Assembly: GCA_030427835.1 (NCBI GenBank)
Contig: JAUICN010000002.1
Location: 124,001-188,000, forward strand
Reading direction: 5' to 3'
From: Polyangia bacterium
GTDB lineage: Bacteria; Myxococcota_A; Polyangia; Polyangiales; JAUICN01
Length of the DNA: 64,000 nt
A program made the position numbers and the translations under genes. Under the pieces are notes generated by a model. That model saw only the letters and a list, made by a program, of their open reading frames with translations, did no database searches and was not told the origin of the DNA. This document shows, in pieces, positions 24,693-33,059 of the stretch (positions within the stretch are counted from its first letter, which is position 1; each line of letters opens with the position of its first letter).

Positions 24693-26153
24693 CTACTTTC
24701 GGAACCTTCTATGCAGGCCTAGATAGAGTGCGGTGAGTAGGGCGTAGGCGGCAGGGGGGAGGTCGTTTGAGTTTTGCTCGGGGGAGCCATGGGGTGATAG
24801 GGAGCAACTGCATCCTCCACCTCCGCCGCACTCCGGGGAGAAACCACCTGCTGGGTCGTAGTCGCAGTTTCCACCTGCGCTTGTGGGAGGGTAGATGGCG
24901 CACATGCCTTCGATGTCGTCTGTGCTTAGGGTGCGCTTGTCGATTTCTCCGGGCGGTGCCACGGCGAACATGGTGGCGGTGGTGTCGTTTTGGGTGTGGC
25001 CGAGGCCAAAGAAATGCCCTGCCTCGTGGGTGATCACGTTGCGAAGGTCGATGTTTTCCTCCAACTCGCACCCGTCTGGAATGCCGTTGCTGTTGCTGTC
25101 GGCGTCGTCGTTGTAGCCGCTACACAGATCACAATCGTTGGGTACGCCATCGAGATCAGAGTCGAGCAGGTCGTTGCCTCCATTGCAGATATCACAACCG
25201 TCGGGCACGCCGTCTCCGTCATCGTCCTTTGTGTCGTCAAATCCCGGGCACAGGTCGCAGTTGTTGTTTCTTCCGTCCCCGTCAGTATCGCCCCCGTTGC
25301 AGGTGTCACAGGCATTCGGTACGTTGTCGGAATCGGAGTCGATGGCGTCGTTGAATCCTTGGCACAGGTCGCATCCATCGGGAACACCGTCGGCGTCGCT
25401 GTCGATGAGGTCATTTCCGCCTCCACACAGGTCGCAGAGGTTGGGCATGCCGTCGTTGTCGGAGTCAGGCCCGTAGTCATCGGCGCCTGGGCATAGGTCG
25501 CAGGCATCGGCCACGTCGTCCCCGTCCAAGTCGCCAAGGGAGGTGTCGTCACAGGAGCTGCAACCGGTGCCATTTGGGCACTCCGTGTAGGAACCCCGTT
25601 CTTCGTTGATTTCCATGTCCACGTCGCGGATTTCACCGGTGGTGACATTGTGCCAGACCGTGGTCAGTGCGTAGGCTTTGGGGTCGTATCCCCGGGCAGA
25701 CCAATCCTGCACGAAGATGATTGCGTTGGTATTTCCGGAATCCGGATTGAACTCTGGCGTGTCGCATTTGGTGGTCTGCTTTCGAAGTACGGCATCCAGG
25801 TTTAGGGTTTCGCCGCTGCATTCCACGTCGAGCCATTGGTTGAAAGAGGTTTCGATGTGGGTACGGAGGGTGTCGTTGTCGAAGTCGCTCGAGCCGCCCC
25901 GGTGAAGTGCGTAGGTAATGCACGAACGTTCCCACCGAAGGGGAGTGCCGGTGGTGGGGCAGTTGCCTGGGCTGACGGAAGCCAGATCGGTGGTCATCTG
26001 GCACCACGCGGATGCACGTGTTGGTTGCCATGCCACCGAGCCCACTACGACCGTTGCCAGTGCGACCTTTGTTAGCGCGACCGTTGTCAGCGCGACCGTT
26101 GCCAGCGCGGTCTTAGCCTTGCGAGCAGCGTCGTTCATGGGGGGGCGAATCAC
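24693..26153 (-). CDS. Metzincin-type metalloprotease with inserted thrombospondin type 3 repeats and MYXO-CTERM-like tail
   Basis: A 486-residue exported protein. A long signal region contains the pentapeptide run VALTT-VALTK-VALAT. A matrixin-like catalytic half begins near residue 70 (WERSCITYAL) and reaches VDMEINEE (178-185). About seven Cys/Asp-rich thrombospondin type 3 repeats then follow (about 200-362, e.g. DSDADGVPDGCDLC). The zinc site HEAGHFFGLGH (376-386) and a candidate Met-turn (M395, TATMF) come only after them. The tail has CSC (448-450), a hydrophobic helix and HRRFRK, resembling MYXO-CTERM surface sorting. GTG at 26153 overlaps the upstream stop (GTGA); ATG at 26138 is an alternative start. 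Confidence 0.9.
   Translation of the reverse strand: MIRPPMNDAARKAKTALATVALTTVALTKVALATVVVGSVAWQPTRASAWCQMTTDLASVSPGNCPTTGTPLRWERSCITYALHRGGSSDFDNDTLRTHIETSFNQWLDVECSGETLNLDAVLRKQTTKCDTPEFNPDSGNTNAIIFVQDWSARGYDPKAYALTTVWHNVTTGEIRDVDMEINEERGSYTECPNGTGCSSCDDTSLGDLDGDDVADACDLCPGADDYGPDSDNDGMPNLCDLCGGGNDLIDSDADGVPDGCDLCQGFNDAIDSDSDNVPNACDTCNGGDTDGDGRNNNCDLCPGFDDTKDDDGDGVPDGCDICNGGNDLLDSDLDGVPNDCDLCSGYNDDADSNSNGIPDGCELEENIDLRNVITHEAGHFFGLGHTQNDTTATMFAVAPPGEIDKRTLSTDDIEGMCAIYPPTSAGGNCDYDPAGGFSPECGGGGGCSCSLSPHGSPEQNSNDLPPAAYALLTALYLGLHRRFRK
26047..26106 (-). repeat. 15-bp tandem repeat, 4 units, in metalloprotease signal peptide
   Basis: Four units close to GCGACCGTTGCCAGC (+ strand) encode successive Val-Ala-Leu-x-x pentapeptides in the hydrophobic core of the export signal. 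Confidence 0.88.
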
Positions 26154-26740
26154 GTGTCCGCTTTCAGGATCCGGGAGATTTCACGGAGTACGTCGTTGAG
26201 AGGTCGCGCGTACATGAGTGCAGCTGGTGCAGGCGTTAAGCTTCGCCCGTGGGGTGTTTGCACGGTTTGCATGAGACCAAGCCCTTGCCCACCGGGGTGC
26301 ACCATGGTTTGCCCTGAGGCGTCGGCATGAATGGGCATGACCCCTTGGCTCATGCCCAGGGGCCGGTAGTTTCCATCGGGGGTTTGCTTCAGAAACACAA
26401 GAAAGCGTTTTCCCGTTGGAAGCGCGGGTTCCCCAGGAACGCGCATGGCAAGGGTGTCCACTTGCCCCCCCATGCACCGAACCACGACTGTGGCCTGTTC
26501 TGGGCCCTTGATCCTGTGGGTCACCCGCAGGGTAACGTCGGTGACGATTCTAGAAGGGCCGTCGTAGTGGCTGTTTCCTGCTTCAGATTGCACCACGGCA
26601 ACGAGATCCGCCTCCCGAACCAGTTCCCCCAGGTCCATGGCGTCGATGAGCGTGGCCCTGGCCGTTGGTATGTGGCTCACCCAGAGGATTGCCAGAAGTG
26701 GGAGCACGTACGTGTACCAACGGGAAGTAAGCCAAATCAC
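26150..26740 (-). CDS. Secreted protein encoded next to the metalloprotease
   Basis: A 196-residue protein with a cleavable signal peptide (about 30 residues, ending ARA). The core (ELVREADLVAVVQSE, then RIVTDVTLRVTHRIKG, TVVVRCMGGQVDTLAMRVPGEP and RFLVFLKQTPDGNYRPLG) is beta-rich. I recall this as a conserved hypothetical family commonly encoded beside matrixin-like proteases in Myxococcota. A role as inhibitor, chaperone or propeptide-like partner would fit, but is inference. Its TGA overlaps the GTG of the protease gene, so the two are probably made together. Confidence 0.75.
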   Translation of the reverse strand: MIWLTSRWYTYVLPLLAILWVSHIPTARATLIDAMDLGELVREADLVAVVQSEAGNSHYDGPSRIVTDVTLRVTHRIKGPEQATVVVRCMGGQVDTLAMRVPGEPALPTGKRFLVFLKQTPDGNYRPLGMSQGVMPIHADASGQTMVHPGGQGLGLMQTVQTPHGRSLTPAPAALMYARPLNDVLREISRILKADT

Positions 26741-26772
26741 CCCTCAATGATGGGGAATGGGGGGTGCATCGG

Positions 26773-27216
26773 TCAAGCAGTGCGGGTTTTTGGGCAGACA
26801 AGGAGGAGGGTGGCGAGGAGGAGGCCTGTGTTTCGTAGGAGGGATTTCCAGGAGGCGGGGGCGACGGTTTCGCTGCCGAAGCAGCCGCAGTTGAGGTCGA
26901 TGCCGCGGTAGAGGGCCTGGCCGATGGCGATGGAGAATAGGACCAGCATGGCGCCGACGATGAGGGCGGCTGGGCGGCGGTAGCGAGGTACGAATAGTGC
27001 CACCACAAGTACGGCCTCAAGCACGGGAACTACCGAGGCCATGTACACAATGCTCCATTCTGGAAATAGCTGATAGTTGCGAAGGTCTTCGGCGAACCCT
27101 GCGGGGTTCAGGAGCTTGGGCCATGCGGCCGATGCGAAGACACCTGCCAGGGTGAGGACGGCTGCCCACTGCAACCAGGGAAGGAAGTGTTGTGCCCGTG
27201 TGGATGAGGCGTTCAT
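26773..27216 (-). CDS. MauE/DoxX-like membrane protein
   Basis: A 147-residue inner-membrane protein with four hydrophobic helices. FASAAWPKLLNPAGFAEDLRNYQLFP in the first loop and the Cys pair in NCGCFGS after the third helix are the hallmarks of the MauE/DoxX-type redox family. MauE members help form or transfer disulfides or reduce periplasmic partners. The ATG at 27216 is favoured over an upstream in-frame start because it overlaps the stop of the rhodanese gene in an ATGA. The NCGC pair and the rhodanese next door suggest a sulfur or thiol-redox function. Confidence 0.85.
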   Translation of the reverse strand: MNASSTRAQHFLPWLQWAAVLTLAGVFASAAWPKLLNPAGFAEDLRNYQLFPEWSIVYMASVVPVLEAVLVVALFVPRYRRPAALIVGAMLVLFSIAIGQALYRGIDLNCGCFGSETVAPASWKSLLRNTGLLLATLLLVCPKTRTA

Positions 27217-27743
27217 TGGCCGGCCTCCGCGGGGAGACTTTTGGCCAACCATTTGGGGTAACCACCTTCCAGGACCCGTACGTCAGGATGACCTGCCTCC
27301 GCCATGAGCTCGGCAAGTTGGGTGGAATGGGCGCATTCCCCCTGGGTGTCGCAATAGGCCACGATGGTGGGAGCTTGCAGCCATTGGGCCAGTTGGCCTG
27401 GGGATGGGGTTTGGGTGGCGACGGGTGCGTTTAGGGCACCCGTGATGTGGCCCCGCTGAAAGATAGTCGCGTCCCGTGCATCTAGAAACAGGGCGCTGGA
27501 TTCCCTGTGGAGCCGCTCCGCTTGGGCGATTGGGATCCAGGTGACGGTGGGTTGGGCCGAGGTGGGTCCTTCGCACACCACGCCCTCTTCGGTGGGGCCA
27601 CCTGGGAATCCCCTTGCTGCACCAAGTACCAGGCCCAGTGCGCAGCCCACAAGTGTGAGGATTGCTGCGTCTACCCCCAAGGACTGCCTTTTTGTGGTCG
27701 ATGGGCTTTTTACGGATTCCTGTCGCTCGGCGGCTGGTCTCAT
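27213..27743 (-). CDS. Membrane-anchored rhodanese-like protein
   Basis: A 176-residue protein. A single hydrophobic anchor (AAILTLVGCALGLVLGAA, about 25-42) is followed by a rhodanese domain: LFLDARDATIFQRGHITGALNAPV, then the active-site loop YCDTQGECAHS with the catalytic Cys, and a closing VRVLEGGYPKWL. Rhodaneses carry persulfide sulfur on that Cys. The domain probably faces the periplasm. The ATGA overlap with the MauE-like gene implies a two-gene thiol/sulfur unit. A start slightly downstream cannot be excluded. Confidence 0.9.
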   Translation of the reverse strand: MRPAAERQESVKSPSTTKRQSLGVDAAILTLVGCALGLVLGAARGFPGGPTEEGVVCEGPTSAQPTVTWIPIAQAERLHRESSALFLDARDATIFQRGHITGALNAPVATQTPSPGQLAQWLQAPTIVAYCDTQGECAHSTQLAELMAEAGHPDVRVLEGGYPKWLAKSLPAEAGQ

Positions 27744-27814
27744 GGGTGAACTCGGATGATGATGACGTGGCGCGCCGTTGACAAGGCAAAGGTCACCTGG
27801 GAGATCCGCCTGCA
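27744..27814. promoter_or_regulatory. divergent spacer between rhodanese and TRAP genes
   Basis: A 71-bp gap between divergently oriented operons, which must include or abut both promoters. GGGAG about ten bases before the tatT GTG is its likely ribosome site. No promoter boxes identified. Confidence 0.3.
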
Positions 27815-28750
27815 GTGTCTAACGTAGCGATTCTTAGGGTTCGAGGGTGGTGGTTTCTAGCGGTGTGTGGGCTTCTGTGGTCTGCAGGAGGTTGTGCTCG
27901 CCTGATGGCCAATCAGACGGCGAGTTTCTTGGTCAAGGCCAGCCCGTCCGCCTACGAGATGTGGGACTACGATTTTGCGCAACAGGCGGTTCCTGCCGGA
28001 TTGGTTCAGCTCGAGGCGATATTGAGCCTCACCCCCAACAACCAAAAGCTTCTGAAGGAGCTTGCCATTGGGTACACGGGCTATGCCTACAGCTGGCTTG
28101 AGGACGATGTGGAGACGGCCGATCCGTTTGATTTTGAAGAAATCAGCCGTTTGCAGCGTCGAGCGAAGTGGATGTACCTACGAGGGCGACAGATGGCGTT
28201 TCGATTGATTCGATTGCGCACCAAGGGGTTTGATGGGGCCCGGGCGGGTGGTCTGGAGGCATTTGAAGCTTGGCTGGACAAGCGATGTCGAAAGCCGGGT
28301 GATGCACCCATGTTGCTGTGGGCTGGAAATGCGTGGGGTTCTGCCATTGCCATGTCACTCGACGATCCAGAAATGCTTGCGGACTTGGGATATGTGGTGG
28401 CCATGGTGGAACGCTCCATGGAGTTGGACCGGGACTATTTTCAAGCCGGCGCCATGACGTTCCTTGCGGCTGTGAAGGCTTCCTATCCGCCCTCTATTGG
28501 TGGTGATCCTGAGGGTGCTAAAGTACTTTTTGAGGAAGCGATGGAGCGTACCGGCCGTGCCTATTTTCCGATCCAGTTGAACTATGCTCGTACCTATGCC
28601 CTGGTGAACGGGAAGCGTGAGCTGTACGAATCTTTGTTGAGAGAGATTCTTGACGCGGGTGACGTGAACCCAGCCATGCGATTGCCCAACAAGGTGGCGA
28701 AGCACCGGGCACGTCGGTACTTGGCGGAATCTGATGATTTGTTTTTGTAG
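27815..28750 (+). CDS. tatT: TRAP transporter TatT-type lipoprotein
   Basis: A 311-residue lipoprotein (lipobox SAGGC, Cys27) made of helical TPR-like hairpins. Features of the TRAP-associated TatT family are seen: MANQTASFLVKASPSAYEMWDYDFAQQAVPAGLVQLEAIL at the mature N-terminus, LLKELAIGYTGYAYSWLED, and a later PEMLADLGYVVAMVERSMELD. TatT trimers bind the TRAP solute receptor in Treponema and are thought to present ligand. It heads tatT-dctP-dctQ-dctM, exactly this system's order. Start is GTG. Confidence 0.92.
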   Translation: MSNVAILRVRGWWFLAVCGLLWSAGGCARLMANQTASFLVKASPSAYEMWDYDFAQQAVPAGLVQLEAILSLTPNNQKLLKELAIGYTGYAYSWLEDDVETADPFDFEEISRLQRRAKWMYLRGRQMAFRLIRLRTKGFDGARAGGLEAFEAWLDKRCRKPGDAPMLLWAGNAWGSAIAMSLDDPEMLADLGYVVAMVERSMELDRDYFQAGAMTFLAAVKASYPPSIGGDPEGAKVLFEEAMERTGRAYFPIQLNYARTYALVNGKRELYESLLREILDAGDVNPAMRLPNKVAKHRARRYLAESDDLFL

Positions 28751-28780
28751 GTTCCTATGGGGATCAGATTAGAGGTTGTG

Positions 28781-29809
28781 ATGGGTATTCGATTGTTGTC
28801 ATACAAACTACGGGTTGGGCTGCTGTCTTTGGCTGTGGTGTTGGCGGGCGTGCTTGTGCCCACGTCGCCCACCCATCACGTGCGGGCTGCCCAATCGGTA
28901 CGCTTTCGGGTGGCAAGCTTGGCTCCTCGGGGTTCGATTTGGGATCGGGCGTACCAAGCCTGGGCCAACAGCGTGCAGCAACAGACCGAGGGTAGGGCGC
29001 ATATGCAGTTTTACTTAGGGGGATCCCAGGGTGACGAGCGTGACTACATTCGCAAGATGCAGTCAGGGCAGTTGGATGGGGCAGGAATCAGCACGACTGG
29101 GCTAAGTCAGTTGGTGCGCCCCGTGTTGGTGCTTTCGCTTCCGGGATTGTTTCGCGACTATGGGGATTTGGCGCGAGTGCGTGCGGAACTTCATGCAGAA
29201 TTTGAAGAGGAGTTTGCGAAGGCGGGGTTTACGTTTCTTGCCTGGGCCGATGTGGGCCGCGCGCGGATGTTTTCCAGGCAGCCTATTGTTCGCCCGGCGG
29301 ACTTGAAGGAGGTTCGCCCCTGGGCCTGGCGGGATGACATTATTTTCAACGAGTTCTTGCGTGTGGTGGGTGCCAACGGGCAACGTACGGGGGTCAACGA
29401 GCTACTCCCGGCGCTGCAAACCCGTCGTGTGGATGCGTTTCCGGCATCTGCCCTGGCTGCGGTTTCGTTGCAGTGGCACAACCACATTACCCACGTGAGC
29501 AAGCAATCGGATGCGGTGCTCATTGGAGCCACGGTGTTGCGTAAGGACAAGTTCGATACGTTGTCTGCCGCCGATAAGCGGGTGGTAAAGGATACGGCCC
29601 GTCGAGCCCACCAAATGCTAACCCGTACTGTGCAACAGGCGGACGATCGGGCCTACCGTGCCATCCTGAAACGTGGGGTGATCGAAGTGGATACTTCTGC
29701 CCACGAGGCGGAGTGGCGTGAGGCATCACGGCAGGTGCGGGAGAGACTGGCCGGGCGTTTGTACCCAGAGGCCCTGCTGCGCCGCGTGGAATCCCTGGCG
29801 ATTCGTTAG
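28781..29809 (+). CDS. dctP: TRAP transporter solute-binding protein DctP/TatP
   Basis: Periplasmic receptor of the TRAP system, about 342 residues. The signal peptide (LLSLAVVLAGVLVP) precedes RFRVASLAPRGSIWDRAYQAWANSVQQQTEGR, the usual first strand-helix of DctP. GGSQGDERDYIRKMQSGQLDGAGIS and the PALQTRRVDAFPASALAAVSLQW ligand-helix region follow. The Arg that salt-bridges acidic ligands may be in VGRARMFSRQPI. I choose the ATG at 28781, which has AGAGG five bases upstream. An ATG at 28757 would add eight residues (MGIRLEVV) that look like a small in-frame duplication of MGIRL. It is downstream of tatT by 30 bp. Confidence 0.93.
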   Translation: MGIRLLSYKLRVGLLSLAVVLAGVLVPTSPTHHVRAAQSVRFRVASLAPRGSIWDRAYQAWANSVQQQTEGRAHMQFYLGGSQGDERDYIRKMQSGQLDGAGISTTGLSQLVRPVLVLSLPGLFRDYGDLARVRAELHAEFEEEFAKAGFTFLAWADVGRARMFSRQPIVRPADLKEVRPWAWRDDIIFNEFLRVVGANGQRTGVNELLPALQTRRVDAFPASALAAVSLQWHNHITHVSKQSDAVLIGATVLRKDKFDTLSAADKRVVKDTARRAHQMLTRTVQQADDRAYRAILKRGVIEVDTSAHEAEWREASRQVRERLAGRLYPEALLRRVESLAIR

Positions 29810-29815
29810 GCGTGG

Positions 29816-29862
29816 CGTGAATCAGAGCCCCGTGAATCAGGAGCTCTGTGAATTGGGAGCTC
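29816..29862. repeat. 15-16-bp tandem repeat between dctP and dctQ
   Basis: Three units (near CGTGAATCAGGAGCTC) run consecutively in the untranslated gap after dctP. Spacing is 15 then 16 bp. The period resembles the in-frame 15-bp repeats elsewhere. Confidence 0.8.
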
Positions 29863-29908
29863 TGTGAAGCCAAACAGTAGTGTGCGTGAGTTCTGAGTCA
29901 TTTGGGCT

Positions 29909-30595
29909 ATGAAGGCTGCCCTGATGGGTTGGATCGCTCGATGGGACCGGGGCCAGGCTCGGGCAGAGGCCGCTGTCGCAACGGTTGTGCTGGTTGCCAT
30001 GGTATTTTTTGCGGCACTTCAGGTGGTGCTCTTTAATCTTTCGACACGTGGGTCGGTGGTTTGGGCGACTGAAGCGCTGCAGAACTTGGATTGGATCGAT
30101 ACTTTCCTGCAGCGGGGCACGTTGTGTCTGGCGTTCCTTGGGGCCTCCATGGCGACGAGCGCGGATCGGCATATTGCCATCGATGCGCTCCCCCGTTTGT
30201 TTTCGAAGCGGGTCGCCAAGTGGGTTCGTGCGTTTGTGGCCCTCATCGCTGCGGTGGTATGCGTGTTTCTTGCACGCGTATTTTTTAGCGCTTCCACCAT
30301 TGCGGCTGCCCAGCGGCCCTTTGACTATGAGATATTGTTGAGCTCTGGGGCGATTCACGTGTGTGATGCGACTGTGGTGCAACTCCAGGAGGCTCTCGCT
30401 TCTGCACCGGCTATTTTTTGTGGTGCGCGTTCGGTGTTGGCGGCCATTGGAATGCCGGCAGAGACCTGGGCGGGTGCGGCATTGTACCTGGTCCCCGCCA
30501 TGCTGGTGGTGATGGCAGCCCGCTTTTTGTTGCGTTGTGTGGCCACCCTCACTGTTGGTCGGCAGGCCGCTGATGGACAGGATACGGGCCCATGA
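29909..30595 (+). CDS. dctQ: TRAP transporter small permease DctQ
   Basis: A 228-residue inner-membrane protein with four main helices, as in the DctQ family. ALQNLDWIDTFLQRGTLCLAFLGASMATSADRHIAIDALPRLF is the characteristic loop (xxRHIxID motif). It supplies the small membrane subunit that pairs with DctM. The C-terminal polar tail overlaps dctM by 4 bp (ATGA), so subunits are translationally coupled. The start at 29909 follows a 99-bp gap from dctP containing a tandem repeat; a weak ribosome site makes this start slightly uncertain. Confidence 0.9.
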   Translation: MKAALMGWIARWDRGQARAEAAVATVVLVAMVFFAALQVVLFNLSTRGSVVWATEALQNLDWIDTFLQRGTLCLAFLGASMATSADRHIAIDALPRLFSKRVAKWVRAFVALIAAVVCVFLARVFFSASTIAAAQRPFDYEILLSSGAIHVCDATVVQLQEALASAPAIFCGARSVLAAIGMPAETWAGAALYLVPAMLVVMAARFLLRCVATLTVGRQAADGQDTGP

Positions 30596-32112
30596 TTCTT
30601 TGGCTTACCCTCGCCCTGTTGGCCTGTGCGCTTCTTGGGGTGCCTCTGTTTGTCATTTTTGGTGCGGCAGCCATGGCGCTGTTTGGCTCCCTGGAGGAAA
30701 AGGGAAGCATTGTCTGGGCCGCAAGTGACGTGTTTACGGAGAAGTTTGCCGATTCGCCCATGATGGTCACGATTCCGCTCTTTATTTTCGCGGGGTATGT
30801 GTTGGCGGAGAGCAAGGCCCCACAACGGCTGGTGGAACTGTCCCGTGCGTGGATTGGTTGGATGCCCGGTGGGCTTGCGATTGTGTGTGTGTTGGCCTCG
30901 GCCTTTTTCACCACGTTTACTGGTGGGAGTGGCATCACAATTGTGGCGATCGGTGGCCTGTTGTTACCCGCGCTGCTCGCGGACAACTACCCTGAGAAGT
31001 TTTCCTTGGGTCTGGTGACTACCGGGGGATCTCTCGGTTTGCTGTTTCCACCCAGCCTTCCCCTGATTTTGTACGGGATTGTGGGCGGGCTGCTGATCGA
31101 GAAGCTGTTTCTTGCGGGAGTGCTTCCCGGGTTGTTGACCTTGCTTGCACTTGGGTTGCTTGCGGTGGTGAAGGGGGTGCGCCTTTCCATGCCGCGCACG
31201 CCGTTTCGGTTGTCACACGCCATTGCCGTGACCTGGAAAGCCAAATGGGAGGTGTTGCTTCCAGTGGTGCTGATCGGTGGCCTGTTTTCTGGCTGGTTGC
31301 GTATTCATGAGGCTGCGGCCTTTGCGGCCATGTATTCGCTGGTTGTGGAGGTGTGGGTCTACCGGGATCTTTCCCTTCGGGGGGATTTGCCCCGGATCGT
31401 TCGGGAATCCACCACCATGTTTGGCGCGATTTTGGTCATTTTGGCCACGGCCATTGGGTTTACGGGGTACCTAATCCAAGCCCAGGTTCCCATGCGGATT
31501 CTGGAATCCATGTCGGGCGTCTTTGCCAACAAATGGGTGTTTTTGTTGTTGATGAACGGATTCCTGTTGGTGGTGGGAATGCTTATGGACATTTTCTCCG
31601 CCATCGTGGTGGTCGCGCCGCTGTTGGTACCGATTGCCACCCATCCTGATATCGGTGTTGACCCCTACCACCTGGGGATCGTGTTTCTGTTGAACCTGGA
31701 GATTGGGTACCTGACACCGCCGGTGGGTCTGAACCTGTTTATTTCCAGTTTTCGTTTTGAGAAACCAATCACCCTTTTGTATCGAGCGGTATTGCCGTTT
31801 ATTGGGGTGCTGTTGGTCGCCCTGTTGTTGACCACCTACATTCCGTGGCTCTCCACTGGGCTTGCGGGGTTGGTGACGACAGAGGAGTTGCCGGACTTGC
31901 GACGAGCCCCCGTACCTTCCGAGCCGTCAGACACGCACGAGGAGGTTTCCAACGGAGCGCCTGACGAAATGGAGGGTGATGCGTTTAACCTAGACGATTT
32001 GGAGCGGGAGCTACTTGGTGCCTTTGATGATTTGGATCAGGGCCCGTCGGACGCGGGTGTGGGCGGTGCCGCTTCGGATGCTGCTGGTTGGGATGTTGGG
32101 GCTGTTCGCTAA
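30592..32112 (+). CDS. dctM: TRAP transporter large permease DctM with acidic tail
   Basis: Main transport subunit, about 12 membrane segments. TRAP-M motifs are clear: SPMMVTIPLFIFAGYVLAESK near residue 55, TFTGGSGITIVAIGGLLLPAL near 108, and GIVFLLNLEIGYLTPPVGLNLFISS near 363. The normal core ends around residue 430. A further ~75 residues are mostly acidic (EMEGDAFNLDDLERELLGAFDDLD) and have no equivalent in typical DctM; they may be a cytosolic interaction tail. The TAA overlaps the stop of the convergent 32109-33050 gene by 4 bp. Confidence 0.95.
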   Translation: MILWLTLALLACALLGVPLFVIFGAAAMALFGSLEEKGSIVWAASDVFTEKFADSPMMVTIPLFIFAGYVLAESKAPQRLVELSRAWIGWMPGGLAIVCVLASAFFTTFTGGSGITIVAIGGLLLPALLADNYPEKFSLGLVTTGGSLGLLFPPSLPLILYGIVGGLLIEKLFLAGVLPGLLTLLALGLLAVVKGVRLSMPRTPFRLSHAIAVTWKAKWEVLLPVVLIGGLFSGWLRIHEAAAFAAMYSLVVEVWVYRDLSLRGDLPRIVRESTTMFGAILVILATAIGFTGYLIQAQVPMRILESMSGVFANKWVFLLLMNGFLLVVGMLMDIFSAIVVVAPLLVPIATHPDIGVDPYHLGIVFLLNLEIGYLTPPVGLNLFISSFRFEKPITLLYRAVLPFIGVLLVALLLTTYIPWLSTGLAGLVTTEELPDLRRAPVPSEPSDTHEEVSNGAPDEMEGDAFNLDDLERELLGAFDDLDQGPSDAGVGGAASDAAGWDVGAVR

Positions 32113-33050
32113 GGAATCTCTCGTTCGTTAGCCTGCGTGGGTGGTGATTCTACCGTTGATTGGGCGAAGTCTGTGATTTGGCGTGCGATGCTGCAGTCGT
32201 AGGCGGTTGCATCCCAGCTTTGCTTTCCCAGGCGCCGAAACCTCTTTTCGACGTCGACGGGCACGGTGACGGTTTTCCCAGCAGGTTTTGTGCGTAGGGA
32301 AAGCAGTGTTTGGCTCCTGGAAATATCCCAGATTTCCACGTCTGCAGTGGTGGGCCTTCCTGATTCGTTACGTTTATCCCAATGATCCAGGATGACCACC
32401 AGGTATTGCGCAGAGATCTGCTCCCGTAGCTCGGGAATGTCCCGTTTGATTCTGGAATCCTGTTCCTGCAGCAGTACCCTGAGTGTGGGTAGGGCCTGTT
32501 TGTCGGCTGCTGCTCGCGCATCCCATTCTGGGGTGAAGATTTTCCCTGATTCTAGGATCACCGGTAGGGGCACGGGGTGGATTCCAAGGCAGGGTGCAAG
32601 TGCATCGATGGCCATTTCTTGGATGAGCGGGGTGAGGTCTTCGATGGGTGGGATCTTGGTACGATTGGCTCGGAAATAGATGCCCCGTTTTTCCCGTAGG
32701 GTTTCTAGATCGAATGTGGGGTGCACAAAGTTGTGGAAGGATTCGCGTTTGGCCGAGTGGGTTGCGACGGTGTGAACGGTGGAAAGGATGTGCTGAAACC
32801 GTTGTTGTTCCTTGAACAGCGCGTCGCGGGTCGCGGAGAATTGTGCTTGGGCCACGGACATATCGCGGTGTGTTCGGTATTGCTGATGCAGGGCGAAACT
32901 ACCTAGCACCGCCGCAATGAGGGCAAGCCAACCCCAGGGAATGCGTGGCCCGTAGCTCCTGGTCTTTTCTTGAAGATCGGGAGGGTCAGCCTGGGTAGGT
33001 TCCAGCTGGGTAGGTTTCAGCGGAGTTTCGGGGTCGGTGCGGTCTGTCAC
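32109..33050 (-). CDS. Bitopic membrane protein of unknown function
   Basis: I do not recognise this 313-residue protein. A Pro/Thr/Asp cytosolic N-terminus includes the pentapeptide repeat KPTQL-EPTQA. One membrane helix follows (PWGWLALIAAVLGSFALHQQ, about 38-57), then a helical segment (SVAQAQFSATRDALFKEQQRFQHIL) and a mixed domain with ELREQISAQYLVVILDHWDK and TADVEIWDIS strands. The domain after the helix is likely periplasmic. It is the last gene of the leftward ExbB/ExbD/ExbD set, 9 bp after an ExbD gene, so it may be a partner of that motor complex. Its stop overlaps dctM. Confidence 0.75.
   Translation of the reverse strand: MTDRTDPETPLKPTQLEPTQADPPDLQEKTRSYGPRIPWGWLALIAAVLGSFALHQQYRTHRDMSVAQAQFSATRDALFKEQQRFQHILSTVHTVATHSAKRESFHNFVHPTFDLETLREKRGIYFRANRTKIPPIEDLTPLIQEMAIDALAPCLGIHPVPLPVILESGKIFTPEWDARAAADKQALPTLRVLLQEQDSRIKRDIPELREQISAQYLVVILDHWDKRNESGRPTTADVEIWDISRSQTLLSLRTKPAGKTVTVPVDVEKRFRRLGKQSWDATAYDCSIARQITDFAQSTVESPPTQANEREIP
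32990..33019 (-). repeat. 15-bp tandem duplication in membrane protein gene
   Basis: Two 15-bp units (GCTGGGTAGGTTTCA-type on the + strand) encode the KPTQL-EPTQA pentapeptide repeat at the N-terminus of the 32109-33050 protein. Confidence 0.85.
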
Positions 33051-33059
33051 ACCTGTGGG

